Positions 16,619 to 26,931 of a DNA stretch of 64,000 bases are shown here, piece by piece. The translations under genes were made by a program, and so were the position numbers. The DNA is taken from NCBI RefSeq assembly GCF_008973755.1, contig NZ_WBOM01000002.1, positions 434,001 through 498,000 of the forward strand, written 5' to 3'. Below the pieces are notes generated by a model. The model was not told where the DNA came from. It did not search any database and saw nothing but the letters and a program-made list of their open reading frames with translations. This stretch comes from Nitrincola alkalilacustris. Lineage in GTDB: Bacteria; Pseudomonadota; Gammaproteobacteria; Pseudomonadales; Balneatricaceae. Position 1 is the stretch's first letter. Every line of letters begins with the position of its first letter.

Positions 16619-17739
16619 TGGAGCCACTCGCACTACCTTCACCGGAACAGCTTGAAAAGGAGCTGGATCTGAACAGCGCAGCGCCCGAGCCGGAGCAGAT
16701 GAGCGATGAAGCGCTGCGCTTTGTTGAGTCCCTGTTCACGCAACCGCCACAGGTGCAGCGCAGCCAGATTGATCAACTGGGGCTGAATGCTCAGACCGAA
16801 TCAGCGCGCCAGGCCAATCTGCTGAATACGCCGATGGAGCAATTGGCTGGCCAGAGCAATGACGCCAGCGAGGTGGCCCGCGCCCTCAGTGATCTGCGCA
16901 ACATGATGCAGCAGCTCAAGCCGGATCATCAGGCACTAGAGGCCAAGGGGATAAGCGGCCTGCTGAGCCGTCTTCCCGGCGTGGCCACTCCGGTTCAGCG
17001 TTACTTCAAACGTTTTGAAACCGCACAGGATACCCTGAACCGTCTGATCAAGGGGCTGGAGGCCGGCCGTGACAGGCTGAGTCGAGATAATGTCACTTTA
17101 AGCCATGATCAGCAGGATATGCGGACCTCGCTGGGGGCGTTGCAGCGCCATGCAGCGCTGGGAATGAAGATTGACGAAGCGTTGCAGTCGCATATTGCCC
17201 GAAAGGATGGAGGCACTGAATCCACTTCATTTATTGAGGAGGAGCTGATCTTCCCATTGCGGCAGCGGATCCTGGATCTGCAGCAACAGCAGGCGGTGTG
17301 TCAGCAGGGGATACTGGCGGTAGAGGTGATTATCCGTAACAATCGCGAGCTGATCCGCGGAGTGGACCGTGCCCTGAATGTGACCATGTCGGCACTGCGC
17401 GTGGCGGTTACGGTAGCGCTGGCTCTGGCCAATCAGAAACTGGTGCTGAATCATATCGATGCCTTGAATGAGACCACCAACGATATGATCGCCGGCACCG
17501 CTCAGGCGCTTCGTCAGCAGGGGGTGGATATTCAGACACAGGCGGCATCGGCGCAACTGGATATGCAGGTGCTGGAACAGGCCTTTGAAGATATGCTCGG
17601 CGCACTGGATGATCTGTCCAGCTATCGACAAAAGGCACTGCCGGCCATGACCGAGCAGATCAAACGCATGCAGGAGCTTACTAAACGTGGGCAGGCCTCG
17701 ATTGATACGCTGGCCTCTGGTGAGCAGGCAGCAACCTGA
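16618..17739 (+). CDS. TelA/KlaA-family protein
   Basis: A 373-residue, largely helical cytoplasmic protein. The core DTLNRLIKGLEAGRDRLSRD followed by NVTLSHDQQDMRTSLGALQ and later TVALALANQKLVLNHIDALN are marks of the TelA family, named for plasmid tellurite-resistance genes but mostly chromosomal and linked to cell-envelope stress. It overlaps the upstream membrane coiled-coil gene and probably works with it at the membrane. A true role in tellurite resistance is not supported by the sequence alone. Confidence 0.82.
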   Translation: MEPLALPSPEQLEKELDLNSAAPEPEQMSDEALRFVESLFTQPPQVQRSQIDQLGLNAQTESARQANLLNTPMEQLAGQSNDASEVARALSDLRNMMQQLKPDHQALEAKGISGLLSRLPGVATPVQRYFKRFETAQDTLNRLIKGLEAGRDRLSRDNVTLSHDQQDMRTSLGALQRHAALGMKIDEALQSHIARKDGGTESTSFIEEELIFPLRQRILDLQQQQAVCQQGILAVEVIIRNNRELIRGVDRALNVTMSALRVAVTVALALANQKLVLNHIDALNETTNDMIAGTAQALRQQGVDIQTQAASAQLDMQVLEQAFEDMLGALDDLSSYRQKALPAMTEQIKRMQELTKRGQASIDTLASGEQAAT

Positions 17740-17770
17740 GGCAAGGTCCTTCAGGAGCCAGTACCCGGTT

Positions 17771-18400
17771 TCAAGCTGTCTGTTCCAGAAACTGCCACAG
17801 CATGCGCAGTGCCAGCAGCGCGAGGAGTATGGCAAAGGTACCTTCAATCCAGGGGCGAAAGGTCAGAAACTTCTGACGAGTGGCTGTGGCTGACAGTAGC
17901 AACGCCACCAGCAGGTACCACAAGGTATCGATACTCATCGCCAGCAGTGCGATCAGCCCTTTGGTACCCAGTGCATTATCTGCTTCAAAAAACTGGCTGA
18001 ACAGGGCAACAAAAAACAGCGGCACTTTCGGGTTCAGAAAAGCGATCAGAAAACCATCACGCCAGGCTCTGCCCGAGGTGGTTGGTTCGGGCAGCGTTGC
18101 CGGGGCAGGGCGAAGGGCGCTGCGGCCCGCCTGTGTGGCGAGGTACAGCAGGAATAGAGCCCCGGCAGCCTGGATGACTGATCCCAATGCCGGCACCGCT
18201 ACCATGACCGAGGCGATACCGATCACACTCAGAGCTGCATAGATGCCGATCCCCAGACCATGAGCCAGAGCCGCAATCATTCCCTGTTGTCGACCACCGA
18301 ACACACTGTGCCTGACGATGATCGCAAGGCTTGGTCCCGGTGACATGGCCCCAAGTAAAAAAATCCCGGCCAGCGCCAGCCACTCACTCCACTGCAACAT
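17771..18400 (-). CDS. LysE/RhtB-family amino-acid exporter
   Basis: A 209-residue inner-membrane protein with about six hydrophobic segments. The N-terminal GAMSPGPSLAIIVRHSVFGG is the LysE-family signature (PGP motif after helix 1), and FLIAFLNPKVPLFFVALFSQ is the usual second motif. It would export an amino acid or derivative; the substrate cannot be told. It is convergent with the TelA-family gene, 31 bases away. Confidence 0.9.
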   Translation of the reverse strand: MLQWSEWLALAGIFLLGAMSPGPSLAIIVRHSVFGGRQQGMIAALAHGLGIGIYAALSVIGIASVMVAVPALGSVIQAAGALFLLYLATQAGRSALRPAPATLPEPTTSGRAWRDGFLIAFLNPKVPLFFVALFSQFFEADNALGTKGLIALLAMSIDTLWYLLVALLLSATATRQKFLTFRPWIEGTFAILLALLALRMLWQFLEQTA

Positions 18401-18550
18401 ACTCAGTAAATCCCTTCAGGCGTGAATTAAATAGCGGCAAACATTACAGACTCCGGTTTTTTTCTTCAAGGCTTGTTTTTTCTTCAGGCTTTCAGGTGAA
18501 CTCAGGGGCTGCATGGGTATCAGAACAGGGAGTTGCTTTTTTATGCACAG

Positions 18551-18595
18551 GGATGTGCTGTATGCTGGCAATGCAGGAGCAAATGCCAGCGATGA
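18551..18595 (+). repeat. Double-hairpin dispersed repeat, copy A
   Basis: One of three related intergenic copies in the window (others 42851-42902 and 46258-46310). The shared core is GTATGCTGGCAATGCAGGAG followed by CAAATGCCAGC; CTGGCA pairs with TGCCAG around GCAGGAGC. A short upstream hairpin (GCAC...GTGC from 18545) precedes it. Confidence 0.7.
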
Positions 18596-18658
18596 CGCCT
18601 TTTGGTGTCAACTGAGGTAAGCTTTTTTTGAGTCAATAACTGAATAAAGGAAAACTTC

Positions 18659-18976
18659 ATGCAGATTCAAGTCAACACGGATAAGAATATCGAAGGAACC
18701 GAAGCGTTGAAGCAGCAGGTTGCCTCTACGCTGGAGCGTATACTGGACCGGTTCAGTAACCATATCACGCGTGTGGAGGTTCATCTGAGTGATGAGAACA
18801 GTGCCAGTAAGGACACATCAATGGATAAGCGTTGTCTTCTTGAAGTGAGGGTTGCCGGCATGCAGCCAGTATCGGTCACTGATCAGGCTGATACGGTGGA
18901 TCAGGTTGTCACGGGAGCTGCACGTAAAATGGTCAGTGCCCTCGACAGCGCTCTGGGTAAAATGAGTAAGAGCTGA
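18659..18976 (+). CDS. Ribosome hibernation factor, HPF/RaiA (S30AE) family
   Basis: A 105-residue protein. The start MQIQVNTDKNIEGTEALKQQ, the segment VEVHLSDENS and the DKRCLLEVRVAGMQPVSV strand pattern are those of the short S30AE family, which binds the small ribosomal subunit and helps inactivate ribosomes in stationary phase. It stands alone here, unlike hpf copies next to rpoN, and is closest to the stand-alone short type. A good AAGG site precedes the start. Confidence 0.85.
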   Translation: MQIQVNTDKNIEGTEALKQQVASTLERILDRFSNHITRVEVHLSDENSASKDTSMDKRCLLEVRVAGMQPVSVTDQADTVDQVVTGAARKMVSALDSALGKMSKS

Positions 18977-18994
18977 GATTCTTTCAGGCTGCAC

Positions 18995-19020
18995 CTGAAT
19001 GACCACATTTGATCATTCAG
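18995..19020 (+). terminator. Stem-loop after hibernation factor gene
   Basis: CTGAATGA (18995-19002) pairs with TCATTCAG (19013-19020), with a further outer pairing CACCTGA/TCAGGTG. There is no T-run, so termination is only possible. Confidence 0.4.
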
Positions 19021-19124
19021 AGCACTCAGGTGAGGCCGGATGTGCTTCACCTGCAGTCTTGTATTTGCTGGCCCAATCGGAGTAGTGTGTCGTCTATCAA
19101 CTCTACGGATATTGGACAGATCTC

Positions 19125-19355
19125 ATGTTCTTCTCACCCCGCTATACCCGCCTGGTCTTTACCTTTCTGATGTCTATTTACATGGTCAGTATCATGACGC
19201 TGGTGATTACACTGGTGAACACCGGCTTAGAGCCTGGCCTCCTTTTGCGATGGTTGAAGGCGTTTATCGTTGCCTGGCCTGTTGCCTTTGTGCTGATTCT
19301 GGTCGGCGCACCTCGCCTGCAGCAACTCTCAAACAAGATGATCCGGCAAGTCTGA
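19125..19355 (+). CDS. DUF2798 family small membrane protein
   Basis: A 76-residue protein with two hydrophobic helices (about residues 8-31 and 43-62). The pattern RYTRLVFTFLMSIYMVSIMT and LKAFIVAWPVAFVLILVGAP is that of DUF2798. Function is unknown; some members lie near stress or regulator genes. It is a stand-alone gene. Confidence 0.8.
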   Translation: MFFSPRYTRLVFTFLMSIYMVSIMTLVITLVNTGLEPGLLLRWLKAFIVAWPVAFVLILVGAPRLQQLSNKMIRQV

Positions 19356-19556
19356 GCTGCAAATCAGTGATTTAGAGCTGTTAGATTTCGATGTGTCGCC
19401 TTAGTGATTGTACATGTAACAAAATGAGTTTATTCTCGATATTACTCCGATTGAATGCCCATGCATGTTTAATTAATATCGCTGGGAGCTTATATGGAAA
19501 GGTGATGGGCTTCTTTTCGATGTTTGAATCATCCGCTCACTGACCAGGAATACAGG

Positions 19557-22500
19557 ATGCGTTTAGCCCTCCTAAATCGTGTATCCAACTACTTTGCCAC
19601 CTCTCTGGCAGCATCCACGCTACTACAGTTTGCACTGCGCATCACGCTGGTTGTGATTGCTGTCACACTGGTCAGCTACTGGCATATCGTATCCAGTCTG
19701 CAGGACATCAACGATGATGGCCTGCGCAATTACATCTCTGAACGTGCACAGAAAGAGAGTGATATCTTTCGCTCAGCCGAGAGTAACCATACCATCGCCA
19801 AAGCGGTGTTCACTGAATACTGGCAGGACCAGCACGCCAGTGAATCGCTGGATTTTGATCGTATCTGGCAACACTTCCCTGATGGCACTGTGCGTATTCC
19901 GCAAGCGGTCTTTGATGGTGTGATACGAGGGGATGGAAGTCGCAGTCACTCCATCTCAGGTTTTGTCGGACTGGGTGCGCCGATGGATGAACTGGAGTTT
20001 CGTAATCGGCTGGTGATCTCCTACTGGTTGATCTCACGCTTTGGAGAGGCCTGGAGTAAGGACTTCCCCAATTTCTACATCACCATGCCGGAAAATGTCG
20101 TACTGGGTTACTGGCCTGGTGTGCCTTGGGGGCTGGAGGCAGAGGCCGAGTTCGATATTACCCAGGAGGAGTGGTATTACGTGGCGGCCCCTGAGCATAA
20201 TCCTGAGGGGGGTACAGTCTGGACCGGCCTCTATTATGACTATACGGTTGATCAGTGGATGGTCTCCAACATCACGCCGGTTGTGTTGGTAGACCAGCAT
20301 TTGATCAATTTCGGCCATGATATCCTGCTGAATGATCTCTTTGAGCGTGTCTTTAATGATCGTCTTGAGGGTGCCTACAACTTTATTTTGCGCAGGGATG
20401 GGCGACTGATCGCGCACCCGGATAAGGTCGATGCATTGCGCGAGGCTGAGGGCCGGCTCTTTATTGAAGAGTTGAATGATCCTGCCCTTACCTCCATGTA
20501 TCAACGAATCATGCAGGGGCTATCGCGCCAATCTGGCGATGTGATGCTGCTGGATGATCAACATAATGATGTATTACTGGCCGTTGCACCCATGCCAGGG
20601 CCGGATTGGCTGTTTGTCACGGTTTATCCAAAATCTCTGTTGACCTCTGTTGCGTTGGAAACCGCCCGCTTTATTCTCTGGCTGGGATTGATCTCACTGA
20701 TCGTTGAGATGTTCATGTTGTATCTGGTGTTCCGTCGCAAGGTAATTGCACCCTTGAATACTTTTGCGCTGGCATCCGATCATGTCGCGAGTGGTCGCTA
20801 TGATCTGAGCCGTGTTAACGGCATGCCGCAATTGCTCAAACAGGGCAATGAGACCGGATTGCTGGCGCGTACTTTTCAGCGCATGTCCAGTGATATTCAG
20901 AGCTATGGGCTGGAACTCGAGAGCAAGGTCGAGGCGCGGACCGAACAGTTGAAACTGGCAACAGAGGAGGCGAAAAAAGCGGATCACGCCAAATCCGATT
21001 TTCTGGCTCGAATGAGTCACGAGATACGGACACCGATGAATGCGATTATCGGGCTGAGCCGTCTCACATTGAACACCTCTCTGGACCCGGACCAGCGAGC
21101 GTATCTGGAAAAAATCCAGCTTTCTGCGGATCTGCTGATGGGTATCATCAACGACATACTGGATTTCTCCAAGATCGAAGCGGGCAAGCTGATGCTGGAA
21201 GAGGTGCCTTTCCAACTGCACGAAGTGCTGGATAACATCTCCCATGTCATCGCCTTGCGTGTCGAGAGTAAGGGGCTGACATTCATCAATGAGATAGATC
21301 CGGACGTTCCACTGTATCTGAAAGGGGATCCTCTGAGGCTGGGGCAGGTGCTGATCAATCTGGCGAATAATGCCGTCAAATTTACTGAGCAGGGACAGGT
21401 ACAGATAAAAGTCTGGAGCGAGCGCACAAATGATCATCAGGTGACGCTGCACTTTCTGATTCAGGATACCGGCATTGGCATGAAAGCAGAGGATATGAAG
21501 CATCTGTTCAGTGCTTTTTCTCAGGCTGATGGCAGTATTACGCGTAAATATGGTGGTACAGGATTGGGACTGGCGATCTGTAAGCAATTGGTGGAGATGA
21601 TGAATGGCCGTATCTGGGCTGATAGCGAGCCAGGTAAAGGTAGCCAGTTCCACTTTACTGCTGAGTTTGCGCTGTCAGATGGCAGGCAGTTTGAGACTGT
21701 CGATCCCAGATCTGACTGTCAGCCGGGTGCTGTCTTGCCAGAGAATAGTCATGATTTGATGAGCCGGGCGCGTATATTGCTGGTCGAAGATAATCCAATC
21801 AACCGCCTGGTTGCCGAGTCTTTTCTGGAAGAGTTTGGCGTAGAGGTGGATGCGGCCGAAACCGGCGCGATGGCACTGGATATGTTGAATTCCAAATCCT
21901 ACCAACTGGTGTTGATGGATATTCAGATGCCGGAAATGGATGGATTGACGGCAACTCGTCTGCTGCGTGCGGATCCACGCTTCAGAGATCTGCCGATCAT
22001 AGCGATGACTGCACATGCGATGTCAGGCGACAGAGAGAAGAGTCTTGAGGCTGGGATGAATGATCACCTGGTCAAGCCAGTCAGCGCGGATCAGCTTCAT
22101 GCCCTGCTGGTGAAATGGTTGGGCGGCGGGACGGCAGTATCCTCTGACACCTTGGCAAAAACAGCACAGCAGATCCACTCATCTGGTCCTGATCTGCCTC
22201 GATGTCTGCCCGGTATCGATATGAATGAGGCCGTTGAGCATGCCCGCTATGACAATGCCTTGCTGCTGAAACTGCTGAAAAATTTCTATCATACCTATCA
22301 TGATCTACCACTTAAGCTGGATGGCCTGGAACCGAAAGTGATCAGCGATCTGGCACATACCATCAAGCCACTGGCTATCTTTTTTGGCGCTAAACGTCTT
22401 GCAGACAGCGCTCGGAATCTGGAGCAGTCTGTACGTGGTGGTTCGGATGTCGACAGATCCCGAGCGGTATTCAGTGACGCCTTGCAGGAGGTGATGTCGG

Positions 22501-22781
22501 GCCTGGAGGAGGTGGTGGCACTGGCACCTGAGGAGTTCAGCGGCGTTTCCTTCGATCCCGAGAAGGCTGCCGGGTTGTTGAGTAGCCTCAAGGAGAAGCT
22601 GCTGGCAGATGATGCCAATGCCGAGCTGATAGTGCCCGAGTTACTAAAGTGCCTGCCAGGTGAGTCCTTTGCCTCCATGCTGGCAAGGCTGGAATATTAT
22701 ATCGATGATGTTGAGTATGAGCAGGCGCTTGAGTTGACTGCCAGTCTTTCCAGCAAGTTGCATGAAGAGTTATTGACATGA
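19557..22781 (+). CDS. Hybrid sensor histidine kinase with REC and HPt domains
   Basis: About 1074 residues. Order: transmembrane helix near residues 20-45, a large periplasmic dCache-like sensor to about 380, a second helix near 390-415, HAMP, coiled coil, HisKA ([20 protein letters not shown]), HATPase ([20 protein letters not shown] and [13 protein letters not shown]), a receiver ([16 protein letters not shown], with [13 protein letters not shown]), and a C-terminal HPt ([14 protein letters not shown]). The frame begins at a TTG at 19524, but the ATG at 19557 has an AGGA-type site in front. Its end overlaps the REC-GGDEF gene by 4 bases, so signalling into c-di-GMP synthesis is likely. Confidence 0.9.
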   Translation: MRLALLNRVSNYFATSLAASTLLQFALRITLVVIAVTLVSYWHIVSSLQDINDDGLRNYISERAQKESDIFRSAESNHTIAKAVFTEYWQDQHASESLDFDRIWQHFPDGTVRIPQAVFDGVIRGDGSRSHSISGFVGLGAPMDELEFRNRLVISYWLISRFGEAWSKDFPNFYITMPENVVLGYWPGVPWGLEAEAEFDITQEEWYYVAAPEHNPEGGTVWTGLYYDYTVDQWMVSNITPVVLVDQHLINFGHDILLNDLFERVFNDRLEGAYNFILRRDGRLIAHPDKVDALREAEGRLFIEELNDPALTSMYQRIMQGLSRQSGDVMLLDDQHNDVLLAVAPMPGPDWLFVTVYPKSLLTSVALETARFILWLGLISLIVEMFMLYLVFRRKVIAPLNTFALASDHVASGRYDLSRVNGMPQLLKQGNETGLLARTFQRMSSDIQSYGLELESKVEARTEQLKLATEEAKKADHAKSDFLARMSHEIRTPMNAIIGLSRLTLNTSLDPDQRAYLEKIQLSADLLMGIINDILDFSKIEAGKLMLEEVPFQLHEVLDNISHVIALRVESKGLTFINEIDPDVPLYLKGDPLRLGQVLINLANNAVKFTEQGQVQIKVWSERTNDHQVTLHFLIQDTGIGMKAEDMKHLFSAFSQADGSITRKYGGTGLGLAICKQLVEMMNGRIWADSEPGKGSQFHFTAEFALSDGRQFETVDPRSDCQPGAVLPENSHDLMSRARILLVEDNPINRLVAESFLEEFGVEVDAAETGAMALDMLNSKSYQLVLMDIQMPEMDGLTATRLLRADPRFRDLPIIAMTAHAMSGDREKSLEAGMNDHLVKPVSADQLHALLVKWLGGGTAVSSDTLAKTAQQIHSSGPDLPRCLPGIDMNEAVEHARYDNALLLKLLKNFYHTYHDLPLKLDGLEPKVISDLAHTIKPLAIFFGAKRLADSARNLEQSVRGGSDVDRSRAVFSDALQEVMSGLEEVVALAPEEFSGVSFDPEKAAGLLSSLKEKLLADDANAELIVPELLKCLPGESFASMLARLEYYIDDVEYEQALELTASLSSKLHEELLT

Positions 22782-23695
22782 ACAGTACTCCATTGGAAAG
22801 ACAGCAGAAAGTACTGATAGTGGATGATGAGCTGCTGAATCGTAAACTGCTGGCCGATATTCTGCGTGATGACTACCGGGTGATTCTGGCCAAGAACGGA
22901 TCGCAGGCTATTGAAATGGTCAACAAGCATCAACCCGATCTGATTCTGCTGGATATCATCATGCCCGGTGAAAATGGCTATCAGGTGCTGGTGACGCTGA
23001 AAAGCAACCCACAGACACAGGATATTCCAGTTGTGTTCATCAGTGCACTGGATACCGACCGGGACGAGGAGAAGGGGTTGGTTCTGGGCGCGACGGATTA
23101 CATCTCCAAACCCTTCAGAAAATCGCTGGTCAAAGCAAGAATCGATAATCATATGCGAATGGTAAGTCAGCGAAAGCTGCTTGAGGAGCTGGCAAATCTT
23201 GATGGCCTGACAAATGTCGATAATCGACGCTGTCTTGAGCAGAATCTTGATGAAGAGTGGCGCCGGGCACAGCGCAACCAGCAGCCACTGTCGTTGGCCA
23301 TGCTGGATGTGGATCATTTCAAGCAGTTTAATGACCACTACGGGCATGGCGGTGGCGATAAGGTGTTACGGCAGGTCGCCAGAGCGATGCGTGCCCAGAT
23401 CAAAAGACCGGGAGACAGAGTTGCGCGTTATGGTGGAGAGGAGTTTGTGATCCTGCTGCCTGAGACCACACATCAGGATGCTGAGCGCATCATGGATAAG
23501 TTGCGTCAGGCGATTGTCGATCTGAAGATACCACATGATTATTCTGAGGCAGGTCCCTATCTGAGTGTCAGTATCGGTGGTGCGACACTCATGCCGAATG
23601 AGCATGAAGAGCCCATCACCCTGCTCAACAAAGCCGATGTGTCACTCTATCGGGCCAAGAATCTAGGGCGCAATCGCGTGATCTGGAATCAGTAA
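22778..23695 (+). CDS. Response regulator diguanylate cyclase (REC-GGDEF)
   Basis: A 305-residue two-domain protein: receiver at residues about 10-125 ([15 protein letters not shown], with [13 protein letters not shown] holding the phospho-Asp) and GGDEF domain at about 140-305 with active motif GGEEF. The inhibitory I-site RxxD is present as RPGD upstream of GGEEF. It would make c-di-GMP on phosphorylation, presumably via the HPt or receiver of the overlapping hybrid kinase. Start overlaps the kinase stop (ATGA). Its tail overlaps the convergent FAD gene by 7 bases. Confidence 0.93.
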   Translation: MNSTPLERQQKVLIVDDELLNRKLLADILRDDYRVILAKNGSQAIEMVNKHQPDLILLDIIMPGENGYQVLVTLKSNPQTQDIPVVFISALDTDRDEEKGLVLGATDYISKPFRKSLVKARIDNHMRMVSQRKLLEELANLDGLTNVDNRRCLEQNLDEEWRRAQRNQQPLSLAMLDVDHFKQFNDHYGHGGGDKVLRQVARAMRAQIKRPGDRVARYGGEEFVILLPETTHQDAERIMDKLRQAIVDLKIPHDYSEAGPYLSVSIGGATLMPNEHEEPITLLNKADVSLYRAKNLGRNRVIWNQ

Positions 23696-25146
23696 CCGGA
23701 GCTCCTTTGTATCAGACGGCGCTGCCATAACCAGTGTAGTATGCGAAGACTGCTCTGAGCAGGTACTCGATGACTCCACTTTTCCACTATGTCTTCAAGC
23801 GTATCGCCGGTCGTGAGCAGCTCTATCAGAGGCACCAGTTCAATGTGCTCCACAAAGGCGATTGGGCGCTCGAGACTTGGATGGCTCAATGCCTTCGCTG
23901 AAGTGACGAGATCTCCCTTGAGTATCGGTAATGCCGTGAAGCTGGCTGCCGGGTGCAGCATCAGTTGTGTGTTTCGGGGCAGCGGGGTCGTTTCAGGGGA
24001 AATCGTCAGATCAGAAGCTCCGTCTGCCTCATGGCCTGCAGCGCGGGCCTGCCAGAACTCAGAAGCTGTGACAGCTGCCTGCTCTGCATAGAAGCGGCTT
24101 GCCCAGCGCTGATGCCGCGTGATGGTTTCCTGTTGTCGCTGTCGGTAAAACTCGGCCGCCAGCTCACCTCGCTCAGATAAACTGAGCTGTGTATGCACCA
24201 CCACTGCCGCCTGCAGTGCCATGCTGATGGCAGACTGCACTCCCTGAGATGAGATGGGGTCCAGTGTGACGCAGGCATCTCCGACTCTGATAAGATCTTC
24301 ACTGACAGGCGATTCGCTGTAGCTGGCGCTAGCGTTGCAGGCGGTGATCGGCCCTGTTGGTGAGTGATTGACAGGGGGCATCGGATTATCGACAAGCGTG
24401 CCGCTCAGACAGGGAGCGAGCAGGCTGGACCCTTGCAACTGTTGACGATAAAACCCTTCCAGATGATCCCTGCCAATACCTGAGCAGGTTTTAGGATCGA
24501 CAAAAACACAGGCATTGATGAGGTTATCCGGCAGGGGAGCGCTCCAGAACCAGAGGTTTTCTGCGGCTTCCACACGGCTTTCCGGCCCAGTCATGCCACT
24601 GTTCTTCCAGTATCCATAGAGCGCTAGAGTGGCGACACCCAGGCGTTTGCGCTTGTTCGCCACCACGCTCTGTCCGCTGGCATCAATGAGATATTCACAC
24701 TGAAGCAGCTCGGTGCGCCCTGCACGGTTCAGGTTCAGCTGCCATCCGCCGGCATCAAGACGCATGGCACTTGTCACACGGACCGGCTGCAGTATCTCAA
24801 CACCCGCCTCGCGAGCGGACTCCAGCAGCAACTGATCAAACCGCCCTCGGTCGACCTGCAGCCCAGGCTCACCCTCATAGGTTTTAATACGTAACTCACC
24901 ACCCCAGTGGATGATGGCCTGATGGGGACGGAGGAAGCCCGCTTCCTCCATGATCTCACGCAGCTCTAGCTGGTCAAGCAGTGGCAGGATGGCCGGTGTC
25001 AGCGATTCACCGATATGCGGGCGTGGAAAGAGTGACTGTTCGATAAGCCAGACCTCGTGTCCCAGCTCTGCAAGGCGCTGAGCAACGCAACTGCCTGCCG
25101 GCCCGCCACCCAACACACCTATCTCAACTCTTGCATAATCACTCAT
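23689..25146 (-). CDS. FAD-dependent oxidoreductase, LodB/QhpG type
   Basis: A 485-residue flavoprotein of the halogenase/geranylgeranyl-reductase-like monooxygenase superfamily. It has the dinucleotide motif GVLGGGPAGSCVA near residues 10-22, IGESLTPAILPLL, and the GD motif GDACVTLDPISSQGVQSA. LodB and QhpG are members of this group that oxygenate a tryptophan in their partner protein during biogenesis of cysteine tryptophylquinone (CTQ). It is divergent from, and 222 bases from, an operon with a LodA-like protein, which makes the maturase role likely. The tryptophan-halogenase motif WxWxIP is not seen. Target chemistry is inferred. Confidence 0.85.
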   Translation of the reverse strand: MSDYARVEIGVLGGGPAGSCVAQRLAELGHEVWLIEQSLFPRPHIGESLTPAILPLLDQLELREIMEEAGFLRPHQAIIHWGGELRIKTYEGEPGLQVDRGRFDQLLLESAREAGVEILQPVRVTSAMRLDAGGWQLNLNRAGRTELLQCEYLIDASGQSVVANKRKRLGVATLALYGYWKNSGMTGPESRVEAAENLWFWSAPLPDNLINACVFVDPKTCSGIGRDHLEGFYRQQLQGSSLLAPCLSGTLVDNPMPPVNHSPTGPITACNASASYSESPVSEDLIRVGDACVTLDPISSQGVQSAISMALQAAVVVHTQLSLSERGELAAEFYRQRQQETITRHQRWASRFYAEQAAVTASEFWQARAAGHEADGASDLTISPETTPLPRNTQLMLHPAASFTALPILKGDLVTSAKALSHPSLERPIAFVEHIELVPLIELLTTGDTLEDIVEKWSHRVPAQSSLRILHWLWQRRLIQRSSGY

Positions 25147-25368
25147 TCATGCTTGCCTGTTACCTGAACCTGCTACCCAAAACTGTTGCTCAAAGTGATC
25201 GTGTCATCTAAGGTTATGGTCGATCCCGCTATGCCACTCTTTATAAAATCGTCTCAAGATTGGCGCAGGATCATCACACAACAAAAATAACATAGTTCAC
25301 CTGATCTGGTCAGAGATCCTTCTCATGTCGAGCAGTTCGGGTTCTGGCCTGCACAAGGAGACTTCGTG
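25147..25368. promoter_or_regulatory. Divergent promoter region of CTQ-type cluster
   Basis: This 222-base gap must hold the promoters for the FAD gene (minus) and the ferritin-like/LodA-like/radical-SAM operon (plus). AAGGAG at 25355-25360 is the ribosome site of the operon's first gene. No sigma-54 element or strong palindrome was seen. Confidence 0.5.
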
Positions 25369-26931
25369 ATGCCCTCTGCCATGAGCAAACATCTGGCCAA
25401 TTTTCCTACCGCTTCTTTCGCCACCTTCTCAAACTCTGCCCTTGCTGAGGCTTTGACAGCGGCACAGAGCGATCCCAATCTCGGTAAACCCGATGATTTT
25501 ACCTGGCGCGATTATCTGCTGATGCTGCTGCGTATCGATGCCGGTATCGAGCATGCCCTGATGGTGCAGTATCTCTATGCTGCCTACTCGCTCGGTGGAG
25601 AGCAGGTGCCGCCCGATATACGCCCGATGGTGCGGCGCTGGCAGCAGACCCTGCTCAGCATCGCCAAGGAGGAGATGGGGCATCTGATCACGGTGCAGAA
25701 TGTGATTACCTGTCTGGGCGGTGCAATCAGCCTGGAGCGCGAGGATTACCCCTGGGACCATGACTTTTACCCCTTTCCGTTTGAGCTAGAACCCCTGACG
25801 CTGGACTCGCTGGCCAAGTATGTCTATACCGAAGCGCCGATCGGCTGGGGCGAGCAGGGCCGTTTGTCAGGTGCGGCAGAGCAGGTACACACAGTTCTGC
25901 AGGAAAGGCATGAGGGGTTACGGCAGTCGATACTGTCCCGATTGCAGGCCCAACCCGTTCCGCCTAAACCGGATGGGGTGAAATCGGTCGCGGCACTGTT
26001 CAAGGTGATTCTGGGTATTCTGCAGGATCCAGATCGTCTGTCTGAGGATGACTTCAATGCTGCCAGCTATGCCTGGCAGGCGAGTTGGGATGCCTGGTCT
26101 TGCAATCATGGTCAGCGCTCAGGGGAGGAGGCAGCCGATGAAAACCAGTTTCAGGGGATGCCTGGCGGTGCCCGGACCTGTCCGACCACGGCGGATCTGA
26201 TCATTGTACCGGTGGCGACCCGTGATGATGTGATCGATGCATTGCAGCAGGTGGCAGAGCAAGGTGAATCGCCTCATTCCGAACAGGAGCAGTCGCACTT
26301 TGCACGTTTTCTGCATATCTATGATGAGTTCAGCACTCACTTTCCATCGGGTTGCGAGACGCAACCGGCACGAGAACTGCCGATCAATCCCACCACCTTT
26401 GCCAATCTTCATCAGTCCGATGGTGATATGGCACGGCGCTCAACCCGCATCACACATCCTGAGAGCGTCAAATGGGCTCAGTTGTTTGATCTGCGTTATC
26501 GTCTGCTGCTGACCTTTCTGGCCCACTCCTTCCGACTGGCGCGCGCGGTTAATCCCAACAAGGGCGCAGGTACCTATCAGGCGGTGGTACACAGAGCGTT
26601 TGGTGAAATGTATAACTTAAAGGCGATCTCTGAAATTCTGGTACGACAGCCCCTGGATGCCGATCCTGACCTGCCATTTCGACCTGCCGGACCTCCGTTC
26701 CAGATGCCCTATACGCTGGAACTGCCGGAAACCTCCAGCAGTTGCTGGCTGCAGTATCTGGAAATGCTCAAGGCCTGTGCCAACCTGCGTGCGACATTGG
26801 AGCAGAATGGCGATCTGTCTCCACGCGAAACCGAGTATCTACAGACTCAGGCCAATGCCGATCGTGCCTGCGCAGATTGGCTGAATACCCAACTTGAAGC
26901 CGCGCGAGTCAGTGAGGAGGTTGCACCATGA
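25369..26931 (+). CDS. Ferritin-like protein of the VioB/iminophenyl-pyruvate dimer synthase type
   Basis: A 520-residue protein. Residues about 40-150 match the ferritin-like domain found in VioB and relatives: IEHALMVQYLYAAYSLGGEQ followed by LSIAKEEMGHLITVQNVITC, giving E...EExxH metal-ligand candidates, and DYPWDHDFYPFPFELEPLT. The C-terminal half is helical and includes a histidine/arginine segment (LTFLAHSFRLARAVNPNKGA). It is the first gene of a tight operon; its stop overlaps the start of the LodA-like gene (ATGA). ATG at 25369 is chosen for AAGGAG eight bases upstream. A metal-dependent oxidative step or chaperone role in cofactor making is possible but unproven. Confidence 0.8.
   Translation: MPSAMSKHLANFPTASFATFSNSALAEALTAAQSDPNLGKPDDFTWRDYLLMLLRIDAGIEHALMVQYLYAAYSLGGEQVPPDIRPMVRRWQQTLLSIAKEEMGHLITVQNVITCLGGAISLEREDYPWDHDFYPFPFELEPLTLDSLAKYVYTEAPIGWGEQGRLSGAAEQVHTVLQERHEGLRQSILSRLQAQPVPPKPDGVKSVAALFKVILGILQDPDRLSEDDFNAASYAWQASWDAWSCNHGQRSGEEAADENQFQGMPGGARTCPTTADLIIVPVATRDDVIDALQQVAEQGESPHSEQEQSHFARFLHIYDEFSTHFPSGCETQPARELPINPTTFANLHQSDGDMARRSTRITHPESVKWAQLFDLRYRLLLTFLAHSFRLARAVNPNKGAGTYQAVVHRAFGEMYNLKAISEILVRQPLDADPDLPFRPAGPPFQMPYTLELPETSSSCWLQYLEMLKACANLRATLEQNGDLSPRETEYLQTQANADRACADWLNTQLEAARVSEEVAP

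Noticed and set aside
25325-25369. A 14-codon frame (ATG at 25325) ending in TGATG at the ferritin-like gene start
   Set aside because: It could be a leader peptide, but it has a poor ribosome site and no cysteine-rich or QhpC-like character; chance is the simpler explanation.
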